64,000 bases of DNA, taken from assembly GCA_009741485.1 (NCBI GenBank), contig CM019218.1, positions 39,573,358 to 39,637,357 of the forward strand, written 5' to 3'. Under the pieces are notes generated by a model, which was not told the DNA's origin, did not search any database, and saw only the letters and a list, made by a program, of their open reading frames with translations. This document shows, piece after piece, positions 52,482 to 64,000 of the stretch. Position numbers and translations under genes: made by a program. Source of the stretch: Malurus cyaneus samueli (Eukaryota; Chordata; Aves; Passeriformes; Maluridae). Every line of letters begins with the position of its first letter. The first letter of the stretch is position 1.

Positions 52482-55400
52482 AAATAAAATTTTGGTTTAG
52501 TGTTGGTGAAGGACACTTAAATGTACTACATTTAGGCATGTAGCTAAATAAGCATGATCAGAATTAAGTTACTAATAAACACAGTAAATTATGCAGTGCG
52601 TTAACCTGTAGAGTCATGAATAAAACATTGGCTGTACCTGGGTGAATATATTCCATGTTGGCCTGTTTTGTTTATCATCCAACGAGAATAAGAACTTCTG
52701 TTAAAGTGAACTTGCTTTACCTGAGAAACTGAATCTTAAGATGAAAGGCCAAGTTATAATTTTTTTTTTTTTTCCCCTTTGGCACAACCTGGCACTTCAA
52801 GAAACAGCCAGCTGCTTTCCTGAAATATTTGGTGTTTAACTTACATTTCACAGGAAATCAAGTTTTGATCCATGAAAATATGAAGACCAAGACTGGTCTC
52901 CAAAAATACTCTAAAAAGACATAAGCAAACAAGTGTCCAATCCACCATAGACAGAATTAAAAATTAAAAATTTCATCAATCATCAGTGTGCATAATTTTT
53001 GATGTCAGGTAATTTTATTGCTGTTTGCAAAATATCTAGCCCTCAGTTTTAACAGTATTCCAAAACATCAGTATAGACCACCTCAATGGCATACTATATC
53101 TAAGAATCAAATAAATATGACAAATACTGCAGAAATAAATTTTGTGTATATTTTCACTTATTTATATTTTGCCTTAATGTTCTTATCTTGACACAAAAAA
53201 AAAAAAATTGAAACCTTGGAAATTATTTCTCTGGTGAACTTTGAAGAATCATGCTTAAAAATACTGAATCAAAAGACAATGACTAAATAAAATATTGTGT
53301 GTCCTGAGGCACATTAAAGCTAGAACTAACTAAAAGACTCTTCATTCAGTCAATCAATATACCAACAGCCTGTCATGCTGCATTCAGAACATTTTCCCAG
53401 AGAAGAATACATGGATATTAATTAATGGAAACTCATAAACCAAGGATAAATAGATAAGAACCATCAATGTCTCCACTATTTCATAGTACATTGATTTTGA
53501 TGGATTTTGACTAAGAACAGATTAAGACAGAAGTCTGACCGTTGAGTTTGTTTTTCATTTAAACAATTAATACTTTATTAAAATGGAAAATTACTATTAT
53601 TAATAAAAAATCTTTGTACCTTTTATTCCCTCTTGTTATTTGACATTTTGGTTAAAATTGTGTTTTGGGATACAGTATAATGTCTCAGTTATGGAAACTA
53701 TTTTAATAACTGTGTTAAATCATTCTTAGATCATACATTTAAGGTTATAATTATTTTAATCCCTTCAGTTTAAAGAAGATTAAATGACATATACATATTC
53801 TCCCTATATAGCACTAATTTCTTGAGCTTTATTTTAGTAGTTATATTTTAAGCATCAAGAAATTATTTTCATCATAATATTGGCAAAATATCTTCAACAT
53901 AATTATATTTATGTTTTCACTATGAAACATTTTATACCCTCTGAATTGCTTGAAGCTTTACCTTTTTCAGTGTTTTTTTCAAGCATATGAAGTAAAAAGT
54001 CTCAAAGGAGAAGGAAAAAATGTGCAAACCTAACTATGGCAAGAAACTGTTATTGTAGTTAGGCTTACTAAAAGTAGTTGTGGAGCAATTTAAGTTTCTG
54101 GAAATAAACTAAAAAGTTTGTTTTCATAGAAGGGAGTACAGTTTATTTGAAATGGATTCAGATATAGATTTTTCCTATCTGCTTGAAAGTCTATTTGTTT
54201 GTTTTGAAAAAAGAGGAAGACTGGCATATGAAATGGCAAGATGACATATAACAGAACCCTTGAAAACAATTTTGTATCCATTATCTAACTCACCTGGCCC
54301 ATTGAGAATTCAGAAGATGGAGGACTTGAGTTTAACATTTTACAGTAGGACCAATTTGCTATAAATTACGGTAGTATTTTAGGGATGTGGGTTTGCTTCA
54401 CAAATGTCAACTCAGTAGACATGAAGTCATCCACTGTTCTTATTTAAAATGGTGTTTGAATTCCTGGAAGCATTATCTACAACATCAGCTTGGATTTAGG
54501 GGTGCAGACATGCTGACAGTAAGACAAGTGCTCATTAAGACAGGTGGATGTGCTTCATGAATATGTCACACAGATGTACACTCAGAGCATGTTGTTAAAA
54601 AGGCTGCAAATGTACGTAAGTTGCTCTAAAAATAGTCTAATTTTGGGCTCTAGCAATTAAATATTACAGGAAAAAAACATGTCAAACACTTAAATTGGTT
54701 TAGAAATTGAATAATTATCTTCTTTAAGATTCAGTTTTTAAATGGTACGACCAACTTCCCTTTGGCCAAAAGATAAGGCAAAATACATAATTTTATATCT
54801 CCTTCCTACTATATCAGATGTCTTAGGCCTCAATTACCATTTTCTTAACACATTTCCATTTTATTCTAAAGTACCTTCATGTTAGTTGTGAAGGTAGGAT
54901 AAACTGCCTATGGCAGTCTAGGTTTGCTTCCACTCTTTTTCTTAGACGTTGTTTTTGTCAGATACTAGGAGACATGATAATCTCAGGTAGCAGCCAAACA
55001 GGGAGACACAGGCAACAGGCAAAGAGGCAAAGTTTATCATGCCAGTCGCTCCATGTTTTTATACATGGTCTCAAGGAAAACCCAGAACCATCTTGGACAT
55101 TTTCATTTGCAATAATGCCCCATACTGATTCTGTACTCAAGGGAAGGGTCTACACTGCACAGACCACATCTATCAAATGGCACTGGCATAAATCACATTG
55201 GAATGCAATTGCAAGTAAAGATATGTTATTTCACTGTTCGTGCTTAGAGGTGATTCTGGATTATTTTCAGTTTCATTTACTGTTCCACTACAAGTATCCA
55301 AGAAACACCATTTCACAAAACTTTTACTTAAAATCCATGACATTTACTATGTATTCTGTGATACACTGAAGTAAAAGACTGCAATAAGTCCATTCAAACA

Positions 55401-55529
55401 CCCTAGCAGCCTTGTTGCAAGGTAAGCAGTGTTATTGTGACAGGTATTTAATTTAGTTGGTTGCTGGGAGAAAACAAACAGATTTTCCATCTAGTAGAAT
55501 TAATAGTAATAGTCCTTATTTTACTTTGC
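52482..55529. other. AT-rich DNA, no gene recognised
   Basis: T14 at 52760-52773. A 131-codon plus-strand frame (54974-55369) starts with ATG but has no recognised domain. The minus strand of 54960-55140 has a TATAAAA-type motif and a CTTTGCCTCTTTGCCTG stretch faintly like an LTR. Confidence 0.5.
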
Positions 55530-55645
55530 TTGTGCACATGTGGCTTTTGCTTTACCTATAGAACACTCTTTGTCTGAACACCTGAGTTTTCTCACTTTTA
55601 TCCTTCTGATTGTCTCCCCCATCCCTCCAGGGGTGAGTGAGCAAG
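55530..55645 (+). mobile_element. ERVL-type LTR fragment, 3' part
   Basis: Matches the 3' half of the LTR family seen at 9154: GTGGCTTTTGCTTTACCTAT, GAGTTTTCTCACTTTTATCC, TTGTCTCCCCCATCCCTCCA and GGGGTGAGTGAGCAAGTG. Both ends are lost; the terminal CACGACA is not found directly after it. It carries the region absent from the 9154 copy, so the two are complementary pieces of one family in the same orientation, though far too distant and differently diverged to be assumed a single element. Confidence 0.75.
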
Positions 55646-57908
55646 TGTCAATGGTTCTCAAAACCCTGACAAAACCCTGCTGCATAAACTGCCTGGTGCT
55701 GATTCAGGGTACGAGTGCTTGATCCTCCCCAGTCCAGGGTTAGCTGGAACAAAGCTTTGATCAAGGACAGCTGACAGAGTTCATTAAGAACTCCCAGGGC
55801 TACCCTTACTTTATTTTTAGCCTTAGCAGCAGAAATACTCAGAGGATTCCCAGAAGTTTCTGTATTCCAGGCATGATGCCCAGAAATCTTGACAACATCT
55901 CAAGGAAATCTGAAACTTCTGTGCAAACCACTGCATCTGTTGGCCGCCTATGGGAGCTCTGCTGTTACCTACCATTGAAGCCTAAATTTGGGTTCAAGCA
56001 CATTTTCTTCCTTTAGCTGAAATATCAAAGCATTATGGTAGGCACAAGAGCAACGTTGCTTGGTTAAGGAAACATATGTAATTTGAACTTGTTTTCCATG
56101 GATTTCTTAACACACAGCAAAAATTGTTCCTAAATTTATGTAATCTGAATTGTCCAATTCAACACACAGTGCTTAAGAAAGCTTCAGGATCGAGGTTTAA
56201 AAATTGTAATTCTTATTACACGTTAATAGAAAGTAAGTAATTTCTCATAGCAATTTTAATTTAGTCTTGAGTCTTAAAAACAATTTAAGCAAAGATACAT
56301 TCATTACCCAATAAATAGCAATGAATTTATAGATTAGGCCACAGAATACACCCAAATTGCAACATATTTTTGGATGTATTCATTTCTTTATATATCACTT
56401 TCTTCATTTGAACAGACTCAAAAGGAAACACTGGTTTAGTGGAAACAATTAGTTTCAAGGGGTTTATTATAGGGATTTTCACCCATTAACTTATATATAA
56501 GTATCCCCAAAGTTCTGGATATATATTTTGGATTAATTTATTGCTGCTTTGTGTAGTCCCCATTTTCAAGAAGTATTTGCACTTGTGTTATGTGAAACCT
56601 TAAAAAGTGGCAGTAAGATGCTGTGTAAAATCCAGTTCAAAAGCATAAATAACAAAATTCCTTGGGGTAATAAAGAAATAATATTATGTAGAATAGTAGA
56701 ATATTATTCTTTAAATCAGGAGATCTAAAGCCTTGATAGCAAATAGAGCCATTCAAAATCATGTTCATTACAAAGTAAGTTTTTATTCCTTGCTCATAAA
56801 TTGTATTTAAAGAGAAAATAACTCTTCAATGTCAATCACTGAAGAAAAAGTCTTAATTTGGGATAAGTGTTTTATGCAAATGGGAATAAATGGAATAATT
56901 TATATCCCAAAAAAATGTAATTCACTGATTGACCCCACCATCTATATAATAAACCCTATAACTCTTTCTACTGAAGAAAAAGAAACAGTAGAAAAATGTC
57001 ATAAATAGGAATGAAAATATCAGCAAAACCAACCAAATATTTTGGTTTTCAAAATCATTACACCATTGTAAAATTACATCTTTGACAAATGCTGCAATGC
57101 AACGTGGACATCAGAAATTATATTTTCAGTTACAGTGAACAATTTTCTCCTGAATACAGACTTACATGCATTGGCAGTGACCTTTAGAAATGTTGTTTTT
57201 CCTTTAATTTTTTTTCCCAAAACATCCAGTTCTCTCAGATAATGGATATTATTATTCTCTTCCTTGGCTTTCTTTAAAGAGATTGAAACTTTTATTTCTC
57301 TTGAAAAGTATCAACCAACTGAGTGCAAGAGTAGCTGATTCAGGAAGAGGAGGAATGTAAAATCTGGTCACAGCCAGTAAGTGAAAAGAGGAAGGCGAAT
57401 TTCTGACCTTCTCTTTATTATGTCTAACTCTACCTACATATTCTGCTATCACTTTGGGGTGTCCCAGAGTTCAGGAAGAAATATTCTCAGTACAATTTTG
57501 AGCACTTATCAGTGCAATATTGGAAGCTCAGAGATGGCAATACAAATATTACCAGTAATTTTAAGAGCAGCATGCACCATGAATAAGCAGCAAATCATTA
57601 TTTTCTAAAGGTCATTCAGCACAATTGAACTCTGCTATCTTACATCAAAACATATACAGGATGTTATTGCTAAGAATGTTAGATGACATTCAAAGCAAAG
57701 GCTTGCTATAAAGGCACTACAATAATGGCTGTTTTCAGTAACTTTCCATTTAGTCATCAGTGATGAGCTGCATTGCATTCAGAACACCAATTGCTCTTTG
57801 TTTTGAGCTGGAAACCTCATCCTGAACTGTACCTGAATGTAAAATGAAATAAAGTGTCATTAGGTTTATTGCAGAAATATATTTAATTTCAACAAAATTT
57901 TCAACTTC
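55646..57908. other. AT-rich DNA, no gene recognised
   Basis: The first 300 bases are GC-richer than the rest and might include further decayed LTR sequence. The remainder is unique-looking AT-rich DNA. Confidence 0.55.
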
Positions 57909-58046
57909 ATGAGGTTTGCACAAACCCATCTCTCAAGCCTGCCAAGGTCCCCATGGATGGCATCCCCTCCCTCCAGGGTGTCAACCACACCACACAGCCT
58001 GGTGCCACCAGCAGCCTTGCTCGGTGCCACTGTCCCTGCTGCCACC
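57909..58046 (-). mobile_element. CR1 LINE ORF2 (reverse transcriptase) remnant
   Basis: Translated on the minus strand, one frame gives VDTLEGGDAIHGDLGRLER. This matches the CR1 reverse-transcriptase stretch that follows the catalytic Asp-Asp of the FADDTKL motif. Just upstream the frame reads AAGGTRLCGV, where the family has FADDTKLCGA, so both catalytic Asp positions are Gly. Beyond that the frame is broken. About 138 bp remain, with no 5' or 3' parts of the element next to it, so it is a dead internal fragment. Confidence 0.85.
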
Positions 58047-60577
58047 TCTAAACTAGTAACAATTAACTAGTAACTATTAACTGTATTAACTACATAAGCC
58101 ATTAATTATAAATAATTACAATTCTATTCTGCTCATAGTTTTCTTAATATTAATTTTAAAAATAATTACTCTAACTACAGCTAATGAAAGGAGTTCTCAT
58201 TGTCATAACAACAAAGGATTCTGCTGTGAACCACAAATAGCATCAAGCAAAATTTAATAGATTAATAAATTCACTGTTATTACTCTAAAATATTAGCAAC
58301 AAGTCTGTTTTACTGAATTCTAATTACAGGCATATATATTCCACATATATTCCACTTACACTAGGAAAATCTTGTTCCCTGTAGTATGACAGTGGGATGG
58401 AGAGATTCTGGTTCTTTAATTTACTCTCTTTTTTAAAAATGAAATGGATTTTACAATTTACCATAGAGGTAAACCTTTTTTATTCTTTCATAAGTGATGC
58501 AATTTAAAGGCTGCTAAACAAATATGAATGCACACTACCAGATCGTGACATCTGTATTTTCAGGATCCATTTTCTGAATATTAAATGCAGGAAGACATCA
58601 ATCTGAATAGGGAATACATGAAAAAAAAAAGAATTTTTTCTTCTCAGACTATGGCATAATATTTGTATCATAGAATAAAGATCATACCTCAGAGTATAAG
58701 GAGAAAAAAAAAAGATAAATTAACTTAGAATTTAGTCTTTCTTAAAAGTTTGGTTTAGAGTGACTTCTGGGAAGATTTAACATTTGTTTTTGAGAATGAA
58801 GTACTTGAGTTGATGGGCACCACTAACTTAATTTTTCTGGATCATTTAGCCCAGTCCTCCTTATGACTTATTGCTAGCCTCTTGGAGTCATTCTGAACAA
58901 TATACTGTGCAATATAGAGTGCACTGTATCTCACCATTTTATGACTTTTTATTGCTGCTATATTTTTCTATGACCTTAAAATGCATTAAATATGACAAAT
59001 AATATGGATATTTCATAGAAGTCAGTGAAGCCCATTTGCATTTCTCATGTGCAGTGTAGGCAACTCCCAGTTCGGCTGCTTTGGTGGCTTTACGAATGAA
59101 ATCCAGTTCAAACCTTGCCTGAAACCACTCTGAAGTTAATTGTTGCTGTCCAGGTGTTTGAATAAGTTTATGGCTGCACTTTAATGGAGCTTGGGAAACC
59201 TCATCAGCATAGAGCTGAAACCTGCAAATGTTTGGTCACAATAATCATGTCTTGCCCTGAAACAGAATGAACAGTCATCCACAAAAGAGTGGGGAAAATG
59301 TGTAATCAGTGGGTTTTCTCTTCAAGCTACTACTATTTATGAGCTATTTATCATAGTGATGAATAGGACTTAATCCTTTATTTGCAGGAACAGAGGCTTA
59401 CACTCAGAAGTTATTGGGCTGTTGGAGACATTAATCTCCACAAAATGCGTCCATTTAAATTAAATTTGCTATTATGTATGCATATTAAGGTACATGAGGA
59501 GATTAACACCTAGAAATTTTAACCTGGAGGAGGATGAAAGTAGCCTTAGTCAAGATGTATGAAAATTTCCAAAGTGAAGTGAGAAATCTACATTCAGTTT
59601 TTATTCTAGCTTCCGAAATGTTATTTTAGTAATAAATACTTCAGAAGAGTGTCAGGGATGTGTATGTGTTTGAATATACTATAATATCTTGTTGCACCTC
59701 TAGAACAATGCAGAGAAAATGCTGATAATAGAATAGCAGCTATATTAGATACAGATAGAGCTATCACATAAAACCACAATAACACATTTATATTTCTAAA
59801 CAAAATTCCATTTCATTTGCCATTTTTTTCAACTGATGTCCAATGGGGTTCACAATATTGCTTCAATAATATAAGTATGTATGATATTATTAAGACACAC
59901 ACATATATATGGGATGGGCATTTAAAATTATGAATGTTGTATTTTAGTTACCACTGAATTCAGTTATCATAGAATTCTAGGATATGTATTTGAAAAAATA
60001 ATCCTCCATGGTGAAATGTCATGTAGAATACAAATGATTAATTCAGCTTATATCGATTGAAACTGAGGCCTGAGCAGCAAATCACTGTGGATTCATAATA
60101 AGGTTTAAGAATACTAGTGTCCCCACTCTCTTCAGAAAAATGGACACCAAATGTACTGGATTTTATCATCTCTAAAGAACAAGAGACCTGAGCAGGTATG
60201 TTCTGAAAAATGGAAAGATACCATCAAGAAACTGCAGAGATATTTTTGTAATTTTTTTTTATTCTGCTCTAAATATGACCTTCATTGGCATTTTGACTGT
60301 TTGAAGCACTTCTGTAAGTAGTCCTATTACTTTTTGTACTCTTCTGTATTCAGATTTATTTTATTTTCCATCAGCAGAGGGAAAACATTTCAGATGGCTA
60401 TTTTTTTTCATTTTGATTTTAGTTTTAGAAGTTTGGATGTAGAAGCAATCAAATGAAAATAATAACATGCAGAACTATGAATCTACATTTCCTAGACATA
60501 TATAGATGCATAAATTAATATAAAATTTTGAATAGGAGCCCAACTTCTGAAGGTTCTGAGGAGTGGGAGGGAGATGG
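58047..60577. other. AT-rich DNA, no gene recognised
   Basis: Begins with small AACTAGTAAC-type direct repeats (58050-58085), then a repeat-free AT-rich stretch to about 58330 with SOX-like AACAAAGG and homeobox-like TTAATTA cores. A doubled CATATATATTCCA lies at 58331-58356. Nothing further recognised. Confidence 0.5.
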
Positions 60578-60685
60578 GGGTATTTATCCTGCAGAGAAGA
60601 AGTCTCAGGGGTGATGTTAAAACCCTCTACCTGAAAAGAGGCTGTAGTAAGATGGGGGTTGGCCTCTTCTCCCTTTCCTACTGCT
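60578..60685 (+). mobile_element. CR1 LINE fragment
   Basis: Sense-strand CR1 order is preserved: ATTTATCCTGCAGAGAAGAA, GTCTCAGGGGTGATGTTA, CCCTCTACCTGAAAAGAGGC, TGTAGTAAGATGGGGGTTGG and CCTCTTCTCCC. The family reads CCTGGAGAAGAGGAGGCTC, CAGGGGAGACCTTAT, CTCTACAACTACCTGAAAGGAGG, TGTAGCGAGGTGGG and CTCTTCTCCC. It is an internal piece upstream of the 3' UTR, without octamers, and has decayed. Confidence 0.85.
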
Positions 60686-60985
60686 TAGAACATAACAACC
60701 AAATTTATTTTCTGCAATTAAAATACATATGAAGGTCTATGTAAACAGAAGATGGGAATGCAGGAAAAGTTAAACCAGTGCTCTAACATGTTGAAAACAC
60801 ATCAGGAGTTTAACACAGTGAATAGTTAGGTGATTATAATTCACATAGTTTCACTTTTATATGTCTCAATTAAGGAAAATTTTGAGATAATGCTGCAGAA
60901 AACAATCTGCATGAGAGATAGACCTGAAATAATGAAATAATGATAGTTCTTGGTTTAAAATATAAGTGTTGCAGCTTATTTAGGC

Positions 60986-61053
60986 AAAAAAAAAAAAAAA
61001 CAAAAAAAAAAAGAAAAAAAAAAAAGAAGAAGAAACAAACAAACAAAAAAAGG
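60986..61053. repeat. A-rich tract with GAA and CAAA units
   Basis: A17, A11 and A11 runs split by C or G, then (GAA)3 and (CAAA)3. Confidence 0.85.
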
Positions 61054-62458
61054 TCAGGTTTTCTCTGTGCGTCCAACTTAGTATAGGGCTAGAAAACTTT
61101 TCATAATGATCTTGCCAGACTGACTTTTGTCTTTCCAGATTATAGGATTTCTGTATGATGACAGAAACACAGATCTAAGAAATGTTGTCTTGAAGATACA
61201 AGTTTTTCTGCATTTCTGTCTTAGTTTGTGTCTCTGAAAGAAGATTCTCCCTGGTTTTCCGCCCTTCCAAAGCTTGGTCCTCCATGAGTGAGATGGGAGT
61301 CACTATCTCTGAACCCTGTTTTGGGATGACTTTGTCTCCCACTGTCCTGTATAGCCCCGCAGAGAAGCATTTAATGGTTAACTGTGTGCTGTCTGCCAGG
61401 TTGTATTTTAGCAGGACTTTAAGTGTCTACAATTCTTGTACGAAAATTGACCATGATAGTTTTAGGTGCCATTGCCTAAATTATAAGCCCATATTAATTT
61501 TATGATGTATACTGCATTTTTTTTTTTTTTTCAGTAAAGAACCCATTACTAATGAATATTTACTTTGTTTGGGAGCACTTGACATAAGAATGTGGACTGT
61601 AATTACTTGTGTTTTACAATAATAGGTCATGTAGTATAAGAAGAAAATATGTACTGAAAGAATTTAGTACAAAGTTCTTACAGTGAGTTATTACTCAACC
61701 ATAATGCTGCTCCAATGTGTGCTCCTGGTGATATTAAATGTGCATAGATGCAAAACAGCTCTCATGGCTGGAAAATGACTGCTTACATTAAAAAATAATA
61801 ATAAAAAAAATTACAACTTGCTCAGATTTTATCTCAGATGAGTATTTTTAGATTCTTTCATTTTCTCAAAACTGATAAGATCCTGAAACAATATGGAAAA
61901 AAACTGGTATCTGGGAGGGAAATACAGAAACAGAGCCAAGGAGACTTGATTGCAAACAAAGTTATTTGAAAAAGACAACAGAAATTAATGAGAGAAAAAA
62001 AAAAATCTGAGGAGGAGTTTCCAAATGACGTTTTCCTAGCTAGTTAAAGAATAACATATATTGCTTCTAGAAGACATTTAGGTTGTTTCCAGAAGGATAT
62101 TTGGAGTGACTCGTGATTCTACTTATGTAGCTTTACATAAGTAAGAAAGTTCTGCAGCAAGTTTCCATATCCTCCAGTGGTCCAGAGATATTTTGACAGA
62201 CATGAAAAATTCAACACTTGATAAACAAAGAAATGAAAATAATCTTGTCTGTTGCCCTTTGAATAGTATTCACTGAAAGACAAACTTTTTTCATTTCCGC
62301 ATAATTAATGGCATGTTTTAAGACCAGAATTCTTTTACCACATAGGCTTAACTTTCCTGGAATGATTTGTAATAAATTTCATCTGTTCTTTATGCAAAGG
62401 AAGAATATTGGAACAAAGTTGCCCTTCAGCAGTAGTTGCATTTTATAATTTTTATTCC

Positions 62459-62479
62459 TTTTTTTTTTTTTTTTTTTTT
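62459..62479. repeat. Homopolymer T21
   Basis: Twenty-one uninterrupted T. Confidence 0.9.
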
Positions 62480-62812
62480 GTGGAGCCTTGAATCCCAGTT
62501 TCTATGCTTCCCTTATACAATTTGCATTATTATCGTTGACCTAATGTTGTAGATAAGTTCTAGCAGCTCTTCCAAAACCTTCAGCTGAACACCTGGCTGG
62601 CAGGCCTTGCGAGTAGCTTCCATCCATGTAATTATCTGCATATGCTTTAATTTCATAGGAAAAGTGAACAATTGAAAAAATCATTTCATAAATGCTTCTG
62701 ATGCTAGCATTTAAAATTCTGGATGGAATTATATAAAGTCTATCGCAGAGTACTGGTGAGGTCCCTAAGATAAATATATATTTTTCAGATATACTATTAT
62801 CACTTTCTTTGA

Positions 62813-62860
62813 ATTAAAACCAAACAAACCAATTAACCAAAAACCTCAAACCAACAAAGC
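62813..62860. repeat. A/C-rich low-complexity tract
   Basis: AACCAAACAAACC-type units for about 48 bases with few T or G. Confidence 0.75.
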
Positions 62861-64000
62861 CATTTAGACTAATGAATAACATAATAATGGTATTCAATTC
62901 TTCTTACATTCCTCAGGCACATTTAACCATCTGTCTTAACTGAGTTTGTCTTTTATTGGCCAATGATTTCAAAAATTTGGAACAAGTGTCTTGAGACAGT
63001 CTTGCATTGATTAAGGTAAGCCATTTGGAGAGACTGATATTAATTATTTAAGATAAGCAGTAGCTGGAGAATACATGTAAGTTCCAGATACTGTCATAAA
63101 CGTTACTCCATTTTTTATCCCTCTCTCATATTTAATTCACCTTGAGCTCAGTGCTACTCCCATTAGGGAGCCCAAAACCTCCCACTGTAGTCATCATCCT
63201 GATTATTGCTGATAGTTTAATGGTATTTTTCTCATGATCTGCAATTGAATATAAATGTACTGTGCAAAAAGTTACATCGCTCAATGTTTGTGTTTTTCCT
63301 TTTGTTCTGTTAGCCTCTTTTGAATTTTGTTTTAAATGAAATAGTAAGGAAAGGTACCTATTTTCTTGTATATCCTTCCAAGCCCAGCAAAATATGATCA
63401 TATTATTTCTTCCAAACAGATATGATCAGAGTGAAGTACTGAGTTCAATGGCTGAAAAAGCGAAGAAAGGGAAAAGTTCTCAGTGAAATGGATTCTAAAG
63501 TCAAGGTTGAAATGCACCACTCTCACTGCATGGCTGCCTTTAGGATTAAAATCCGTAAGATTCTGGAAAAAGGGTTTTCATGCACAGAACTTCCAGGAGA
63601 AAGCAAAGGTACTTGTCTATTACATTCCAGAAAAGGGATTTTCATAGGTAAGGCATTAATTCATTTTTCTAAAAAAAGGAGGGGATAATATGAGAAAGGA
63701 GAAGGACAGACAAGAAAAGGGGTGCCCTTGTAAGAGGCAGTGAGTAAAGATGAATGCTTAAATTCAATCAAGTATGTCATAATATTATGTAAGTGTTGTA
63801 ATTTGTATTGACAGCATCTGGTACTTGTCAGGGCCCAGAGGGTGTAAAACTAGATAAAAATGTGAAAATGCAAATATTATATCTTCCATTCAAAGTTAAA
63901 TTTTCACTTCACACCTGAAACAATGAATAAATCTAAGATTTACTCTTTCCTCTCTACCCACAGAGCACATACATTAAAACAAAGTGCATTAATAGCTGTC

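Larger units (their letters stand above)
60686..64000. other. AT-rich DNA with simple repeats, no gene recognised
   Basis: Holds A-rich, T-rich and A/C-rich tracts listed separately. A frame at 63443-63688 ends near a GTAAGG donor-like site at 63649, but an upstream stop lies between it and the nearest acceptor-like AAACAG, so an exon call is not supported. Confidence 0.55.

Noticed and set aside
54974..55369. 131-codon frame with ATG start
   Set aside because: No domain, no signal peptide, no splice or poly-A context and ordinary AT-rich codon use; not supported as a gene.
59966..59990. TCATAGAATTCTAGGAT considered as a CR1 tip
   Set aside because: No CR1 body sequence on either side; it is a short palindromic EcoRI-like context.
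61505..61535. T15 followed by CAG as a splice acceptor
   Set aside because: No open frame with a matching donor follows within a usual exon length.
63443..63688. Plus-strand frame ending near a donor-like GTAAGG, considered as an exon
   Set aside because: The nearest acceptor-like AAACAG at about 63415-63421 is separated from the frame by an in-frame TGA at 63440, and the protein is unrecognised.

Overview
The window is AT-rich vertebrate nuclear DNA, almost certainly from a bird. The taxon call rests on the repeats. There are several fragments of CR1, the main avian LINE, including two with the typical 3' UTR. There are three pieces that match, from memory, one avian ERVL-type LTR, and a separate GC-rich block that looks like another LTR. 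I see no bacterial-style gene, operon, tRNA, rRNA or CRISPR array. Open frames are short and mostly uninformative, as expected for an intron of a very large gene or a gene desert.

Layout: 1-8787 is mostly unique AT-rich DNA with T-rich tracts, plus a more GC-rich block at about 3310-3800. A CR1 3' tip lies at 8788-8845. A nearly full-length LTR (9154-9586) runs into a minus-strand CR1 piece (9587-9660). At 11951-12037 there is a candidate 87-nt exon with good splice signals and one open frame. The clearest unexplained structure is at 21711-23226: two 324-bp arms in inverted orientation, about 97.5% identical with no gaps, separated by 868 bp. From 30024 to 30900 there is a minus-strand open frame with coding-like character next to a poly-A, a (TA)n tract, and the GC-rich LTR-like block. 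The end of a second ERVL-type LTR is at 32190-32321 and the longest open frame of the window follows at 32787-33260. CR1 fragments are at 45643-45834 (+), 52314-52481 (-), 57909-58046 (-, reverse transcriptase) and 60578-60685 (+). A third LTR piece is at 55530-55645. Very long A or T homopolymers (27-34 nt) are scattered throughout.

No set of genes can be shown to work together here. The functional content I can support is old and young transposon debris, one recent inverted duplication, and two weak exon candidates. Element identities come from recognising family consensus features by eye, not from a database search, so boundaries are approximate to about 10 bases.
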